DNA from: Candidatus Gerdarchaeota archaeon
GTDB taxonomy: Archaea > Asgardarchaeota > Heimdallarchaeia > JABLTI01
NCBI GenBank assembly: GCA_016839405.1
Contig: JAEOUJ010000402.1
Span: 1-8,741 of the forward strand
Length of the DNA stretch: 8,741 nt
Reading direction: 5' to 3'
Below the pieces are notes generated by a model. That model was given only the letters and a program-made list of their open reading frames with translations. It made no database searches and had not been told where the DNA came from. Both the position numbers and the translations under genes were made by a program. Positions 5,950 through 8,741 of the stretch are shown piece after piece. Each line of letters begins with the position of its first letter. Within the stretch, counting starts at the first letter, position 1.

Positions 5950-6005
5950 ATTAGATTTTATGCCAAATTTTTATTAGAATTATTATCAATTAATTTAAAT
6001 CTAAT
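5950..6005. promoter_or_regulatory. Divergent promoter pair with matching TATA-CTAAT motif
   Basis: ATTAGATTT (5950-5958) is the reverse complement of AAATCTAAT (5997-6005). On each strand the motif extends into a TATA-like box: GGCATAAAATCTAAT on the minus strand and TAATTTAAATCTAAT on the plus strand. The predicted start sites are near 5933 for the aminotransferase and near 6022 for the FAH-family gene. The leaders would be about 30 and 22 nt. The two promoters therefore mirror each other within the 142-bp gap. The assignment is by pattern only, and AT-rich sequence makes chance matches likely. Confidence 0.35.
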
Positions 6006-6044
6006 TAGAAAAATTCTTTTTTAAAAAATATTAGAGATAGAAAC

Positions 6045-6974
6045 ATGAAGCTTTTTACATTTCATACAAATGATGGAAAAGATCGAATTGGCACATTTTG
6101 GAGTGAGGATGAAGTAATAGATATAATTTCAGCTGCTAAATTATTATCAATATCTCAATTAAATGAATTAAAGGATTTAAAATCTATTATTGAAAATAAT
6201 GAAGCTTTTAAAGCTATTAAATTGTTATTAGATGATTTAAGAAAATTAGAAATTGAAGATTCTAATAAATTCCTAGAATTCTATGAGATATCATTTTTTG
6301 AGTTAAAAGACATTTCATTTAAAGCTCCATTCAAAAACCCACAGAAAATAATCTGTTTAGGAAGAAATTTTGCTGAGCATGCAAAAGAAGGTGGAAAAGA
6401 ACCTCCTGAGAATCCAATGATTTGGGGCAAATTTAATTCTGCAATAATTGGTCACAAAGATTATATCATCCTACCTCGAATTTCAAAAAAAGTAGATGTT
6501 GAAATAGAATTAGTAGTAATCATGGGAAAAGAAGGAAAACATATTCCTGAAGATAAAGCACTTGAATATGTTTTTGGATACACTATTGGTAATGATGTTA
6601 GTGCTCGTGATTATCAATATATGGATAAGCAATTTACTCGTGCAAAAACTATGGATACTTTTGCACCAATAGGACCTTGGATAGTTACAACTGATGAATT
6701 AACAAATCCACAAAATTTGGAATTAGAATTAAAAGTAAATGGAAAAACTTGGCAAAAATCTAACACGAAAGAAATGATTTTTTCTGTTGCCTATATTATT
6801 TCTTATTTATCTAAATCATTTACATTCCAACCTGGCGATTTAATTTTTACAGGCACTCCTTCGGGTGTTGGTCATTATCAAAATCCCCCCATTTATCTTA
6901 AACAAGGTGATATTGTTAATTTAAAAATAGAAAAAATCGGTATTTTAGAAAATCTAGTTAAAGAAGAGGTTTAA
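6045..6974 (+). CDS. Fumarylacetoacetate hydrolase (FAH) family protein
   Basis: The FAH family includes acylpyruvate hydrolases, fumarylpyruvate and fumarylacetoacetate hydrolases and 2-oxohept-3-enedioate hydratases/isomerases. These are metal-dependent enzymes at the end of aromatic or other oxo-acid degradation. This protein has 309 residues: a variable N-terminal domain (about 1-95) and the catalytic domain (about 98-305). Visible motifs are ICLGRNFAEHAKE (103-115, with the likely catalytic His112), DVEIELVVIMG with metal ligands E153 and E155, NDVSARDYQ with the third ligand D184, K201 in KTMDTFAPIGPW, and GDLIFTGTPSGVG (264-276). Active-site residues look intact. The exact substrate cannot be told. 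ATG 6045 has only a weak GAGAT site. The last codons form the left arm of a hairpin terminator. Confidence 0.92.
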   Translation: MKLFTFHTNDGKDRIGTFWSEDEVIDIISAAKLLSISQLNELKDLKSIIENNEAFKAIKLLLDDLRKLEIEDSNKFLEFYEISFFELKDISFKAPFKNPQKIICLGRNFAEHAKEGGKEPPENPMIWGKFNSAIIGHKDYIILPRISKKVDVEIELVVIMGKEGKHIPEDKALEYVFGYTIGNDVSARDYQYMDKQFTRAKTMDTFAPIGPWIVTTDELTNPQNLELELKVNGKTWQKSNTKEMIFSVAYIISYLSKSFTFQPGDLIFTGTPSGVGHYQNPPIYLKQGDIVNLKIEKIGILENLVKEEV

Positions 6975-6995
6975 AATCTCTTCTTATTTTATAAC
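6961..6995 (+). terminator. Hairpin terminator overlapping the end of the FAH-family gene
   Basis: AAGAAGAG (6961-6968) pairs perfectly with CTCTTCTT (6978-6985). The stem can extend inward by a G-U and two A-U pairs, and is followed by ATTTTATAA. The stop codon (6972-6974) lies in the loop. Arms and tail resemble the hairpin that closes the ribosomal operon (AAGAGGT arm, CTCTT then CTTAT). Confidence 0.55.
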
Positions 6996-6996
6996 C

Positions 6997-7004
6997 TTTA
7001 AATA
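6997..7004 (+). promoter_or_regulatory. TATA box of a probably leaderless gene
   Basis: TTTAAATA centred at about 7000 lies 24-25 bp upstream of ATG 7025. This is the distance between archaeal TATA boxes and transcription start. No ribosome binding site precedes the ATG, so the mRNA probably begins at or next to the start codon. The box lies only about 12 bp after the preceding hairpin. Confidence 0.5.
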
Positions 7005-7024
7005 ATTCAGTGTTTATAATAAAT

Positions 7025-7393
7025 ATGGATAAAATGGAATCACCAAGTCTAATTACTAAAAAAGCTATTTCTCAAGAAGGAAAAATCCTGGGAGAAATAA
7101 TTAGATTGGAAGGCAAACAAGATGCTAAAGTAATTGTAGATCAATTACGAGTTGTAATTAAAGTTGAAAGAACATTAAAGGAACCTGATTTAATTCAAAT
7201 ACCAGTTGAGAAAATTATTTCTGTGATTGAAGATAATGTACAAATTGATATTCCATTTAAGAAATTTAAAGAACTTCAAGAATTATATAGATTTGAAAGG
7301 AAAAGGAAGCTAAAATCTGAAAAGGATAGAGAATTAATTGAGGAAGGTTATAAAAAAGCAGTAACAAAAACTCTATCTCAACGTTATTTTTGA
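7025..7393 (+). CDS. Small PRC-barrel-like protein
   Basis: The protein has 122 residues from ATG 7025. The frame can be opened at GTG 7010, but ATG 7025 fits the upstream TATA box, and ATG 7034 is another option. Residues about 9-75 look like a small beta barrel of the PRC type: SLITKKAISQEGKILGEII, then strands around KVIVDQLRVVIKVERTL and DLIQIPVEKIISVIEDNVQI. A charged helix rich in Lys, Arg and Glu follows (about 79-112). Archaeal proteins of this type are mostly uncharacterised; some families bind RNA or assist RNA processing and cell division, but no specific role can be read here. There is no membrane segment. The gene is convergent with the gamma-glutamyltransferase gene, 4 bp between stops. 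The fold call is moderate because PRC domains are weakly conserved. Confidence 0.6.
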   Translation: MDKMESPSLITKKAISQEGKILGEIIRLEGKQDAKVIVDQLRVVIKVERTLKEPDLIQIPVEKIISVIEDNVQIDIPFKKFKELQELYRFERKRKLKSEKDRELIEEGYKKAVTKTLSQRYF

Positions 7394-7399
7394 TTTTTT
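7387..7399 (+). terminator. Oligo-T terminator overlapping a stop codon
   Basis: Two T runs, 7387-7391 and 7394-7399, are separated only by GA of the TGA stop codon. A T-rich stretch without a hairpin is the usual archaeal termination signal. It runs into the stop codon of the opposite gene, so transcripts probably end inside the convergent gene's tail. Confidence 0.45.
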
Positions 7400-8741
7400 A
7401 GTAACCTGTTGCACAACCATCTCTTCTAGGATCTGATCCACCAAAAAGAACACTGCGTTCATGATCTATTGCTATAATTTGTCCTCCTCCAAAAAATTCA
7501 CCAATATCATTTCTAATTTCGTGACCTTTAAAATGTAATAAACTTCGTGTTTTTACATCAATATCATGTTCTAATGCAATTTTATTGTCATCGTAATGTC
7601 TAACTCTAGGAGCTTCAAGTGCTTGTTGAACATTCATACCAAATTCAACCATATTTAGAAAGACTTGAACCTGGCCTTGTGGTTGCATATCTCCACCCAT
7701 TACACCAAAATTAAGAACTGGTTTATCTTCTTGTAAAACCATTGCAGGTATAATTGTATGAAATGGTCTCTTTCTAGGGACTAATGCATTTAGATGTTTT
7801 TTATCTAATGAAAATAAACTACCTCTATTTTGCAAACATATACCAGTTCCTTCAACTACTAAACCTGATCCAAATCCATTATATAAGCTATTAATGAAAG
7901 AAACAACATTTCTATCCTTATCAACCACACAAAGATAAATTGTATCACCTGATGACCAATCCAAACCAGGTTTAACATAAGAAGCTGCTTTATTTAAATC
8001 AATACGATTTTGTTGTTTAATTGAGTAATCATCAGATAGTAAATCATTTACTGGTAAATCATTAAATTTCGGATCTGAAGCAAATTTTCTAAGATCTGCC
8101 CAAGCAAGTTTTTTAGCTTCAAGGAATAAATGGAGATATTTTGCTGAATTGTGAATCATATCACTAATTTCAAACCCTTTTAAAATATTTAGTATTAATA
8201 AAGTAGCAATTCCTTGTCCATTTGGAGGGCATTGATATACTTCAAAATCCTTGTATTTACTTTTTATTGGATCTACCCATTCTGCTTCAAAAGCAGCAAA
8301 ATCCTCTTCTGTAAAAACTCCTCCATTAGCATTGCAAAATTCAACAATTTTTTTGGCAATAGAACCTTTATAGAATTCTTCAGCTCCGTATTCTGCTATT
8401 TCTTTGAAAGTATTTGCTAAATCTTTTGAATAAAAAACATCACCTACTCGAGGCACAAAACCATTTGGTAAATAATTCTTAGCTGTGGCTTTATGACTTC
8501 GTAATTTTTCTTCATTTCGCTGCCATGATAAGCCAATTAGTTCACTTACGGGAAATCCATTTTCAGCATAATAAATAGCAGGCTGTAAAACTTCTTTAAA
8601 ACTTAGTGCACCAAATTTTTCTATAGCTTTTTCAAAACCACTAATAGCACCAGGAACACTAACTGAATATATACCTGTTGATGGAATCTCATCCATTCCT
8701 TTTTCTTCAAAAAAATCAATTGAAAGATTCTCGGAAGTCCA
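7398..8741 (-). CDS. ggt: Gamma-glutamyltransferase family protein (5' end off window)
   Basis: This is an Ntn-hydrolase that cleaves gamma-glutamyl bonds or transfers the gamma-glutamyl group. The frame stays open to the right edge: 15 more codons precede the Met at 8696, so that Met is internal and roughly 80-100 N-terminal residues are probably missing. Numbered from that Met, GDT-IYLCVVD contains T252, the expected nucleophile created by self-cleavage, giving a small subunit of 181 residues. Conserved blocks are VPGAISGFE (14-22), CPPNGQGIA (156-164), NGFGSGLVVEGTGICLQNRG (273-292), RKRPFHTIIPA (308-318), GVMGGDMQPQGQVQ (331-344) and GGSDPRRDGCATGY at the end. These fit the prokaryotic GgtA/YwrD-like branch. 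The signal peptide, if any, lies outside the window, so location is unknown. Glutathione is unlikely to be the only substrate in an archaeon; peptides or gamma-glutamyl amines are possible. Confidence 0.93.
   Translation of the reverse strand, partial: WTSENLSIDFFEEKGMDEIPSTGIYSVSVPGAISGFEKAIEKFGALSFKEVLQPAIYYAENGFPVSELIGLSWQRNEEKLRSHKATAKNYLPNGFVPRVGDVFYSKDLANTFKEIAEYGAEEFYKGSIAKKIVEFCNANGGVFTEEDFAAFEAEWVDPIKSKYKDFEVYQCPPNGQGIATLLILNILKGFEISDMIHNSAKYLHLFLEAKKLAWADLRKFASDPKFNDLPVNDLLSDDYSIKQQNRIDLNKAASYVKPGLDWSSGDTIYLCVVDKDRNVVSFINSLYNGFGSGLVVEGTGICLQNRGSLFSLDKKHLNALVPRKRPFHTIIPAMVLQEDKPVLNFGVMGGDMQPQGQVQVFLNMVEFGMNVQQALEAPRVRHYDDNKIALEHDIDVKTRSLLHFKGHEIRNDIGEFFGGGQIIAIDHERSVLFGGSDPRRDGCATGY

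Noticed and set aside
7010..7024. GTG start adding five residues to the PRC-like protein
   Set aside because: A TATA box 24-25 bp before ATG 7025 and the lack of a ribosome binding site favour a leaderless start at the ATG.
8214..8420. Plus-strand open frame of 68 aa, aromatic and hydrophobic
   Set aside because: It is antisense to the conserved gamma-glutamyltransferase gene; the hydrophobic look comes from the AT-rich complementary codons.
8694..8696. Methionine at 8696 as the true start of the gamma-glutamyltransferase
   Set aside because: The frame stays open for 15 more codons to the edge, and family members have a substantial N-terminal region before this point, so the gene is cut by the window.

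Overview
The window is AT-rich archaeal chromosome. The archaeal assignment rests on an archaeal/eukaryotic-type ribosomal protein S13 (S13p/S18e, 155 aa), the order S13-S4-S11, a small four-CPxC-like zinc-ribbon protein of the archaeal translation-associated type (COG2888-like), TATA-box promoters, and GGTGA/GAGGT ribosome binding sites with TTG starts on two genes. A seven-transmembrane protein fused to a longin/roadblock-like cytosolic domain is a style of protein I associate with Asgard archaea (Loki-/Thor-/Heimdallarchaeota). I therefore lean towards an AT-rich Asgard genome. That lineage call is inference and is not proven by the window.

Region 1 (1-1336, minus strand) holds three small genes of unknown function, transcribed right to left. 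They encode an all-helical 106-aa protein, a basic single-pass membrane protein of 120 aa, and a coiled-coil plus winged-helix DNA-binding protein whose C-terminus runs off the left edge. The first two share a spaced motif (L-x3-GLP-x2-M-x6-NY-x7-GS) in identical register. The regulator gene has its own strong TATA box followed by two copies of an 11-bp direct repeat exactly 21 bp apart. A 15-bp inverted repeat lies between this cluster and the divergent 7TM-longin gene (1508-2677, plus strand).

Region 2 (2678-4720, plus strand) is a ribosomal operon: S13, S4, S11 and the zinc-ribbon protein. It is tightly spaced (9-nt gap, 4-nt ATGA overlap, 19-nt gap) and closes with a hairpin plus a U-rich tract. 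The rpoD gene that usually follows S11 in archaea is not here. S4 carries a Lys/Pro-rich C-terminal tail.

Region 3 (4721-8741) is metabolic. A class I PLP aminotransferase (minus) and a fumarylacetoacetate-hydrolase-family enzyme (plus) diverge from a 142-bp promoter region. A small PRC-barrel-like protein (plus) follows behind its own compact, probably leaderless promoter. A gamma-glutamyltransferase (minus) converges on it with only 4 bp between stop codons, and its N-terminus lies beyond the right edge. Together these enzymes fit heterotrophic handling of amino acids and gamma-glutamyl compounds, but nothing in the sequence shows that they act in one pathway.

No tRNA, rRNA, CRISPR array, insertion sequence or integrase was seen. 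No stretch longer than about 220 bp lacks a gene. The best candidates for something undescribed are the GLP/NY-motif protein pair with its neighbouring regulator, and the 7TM-longin putative receptor across the inverted repeat from it.
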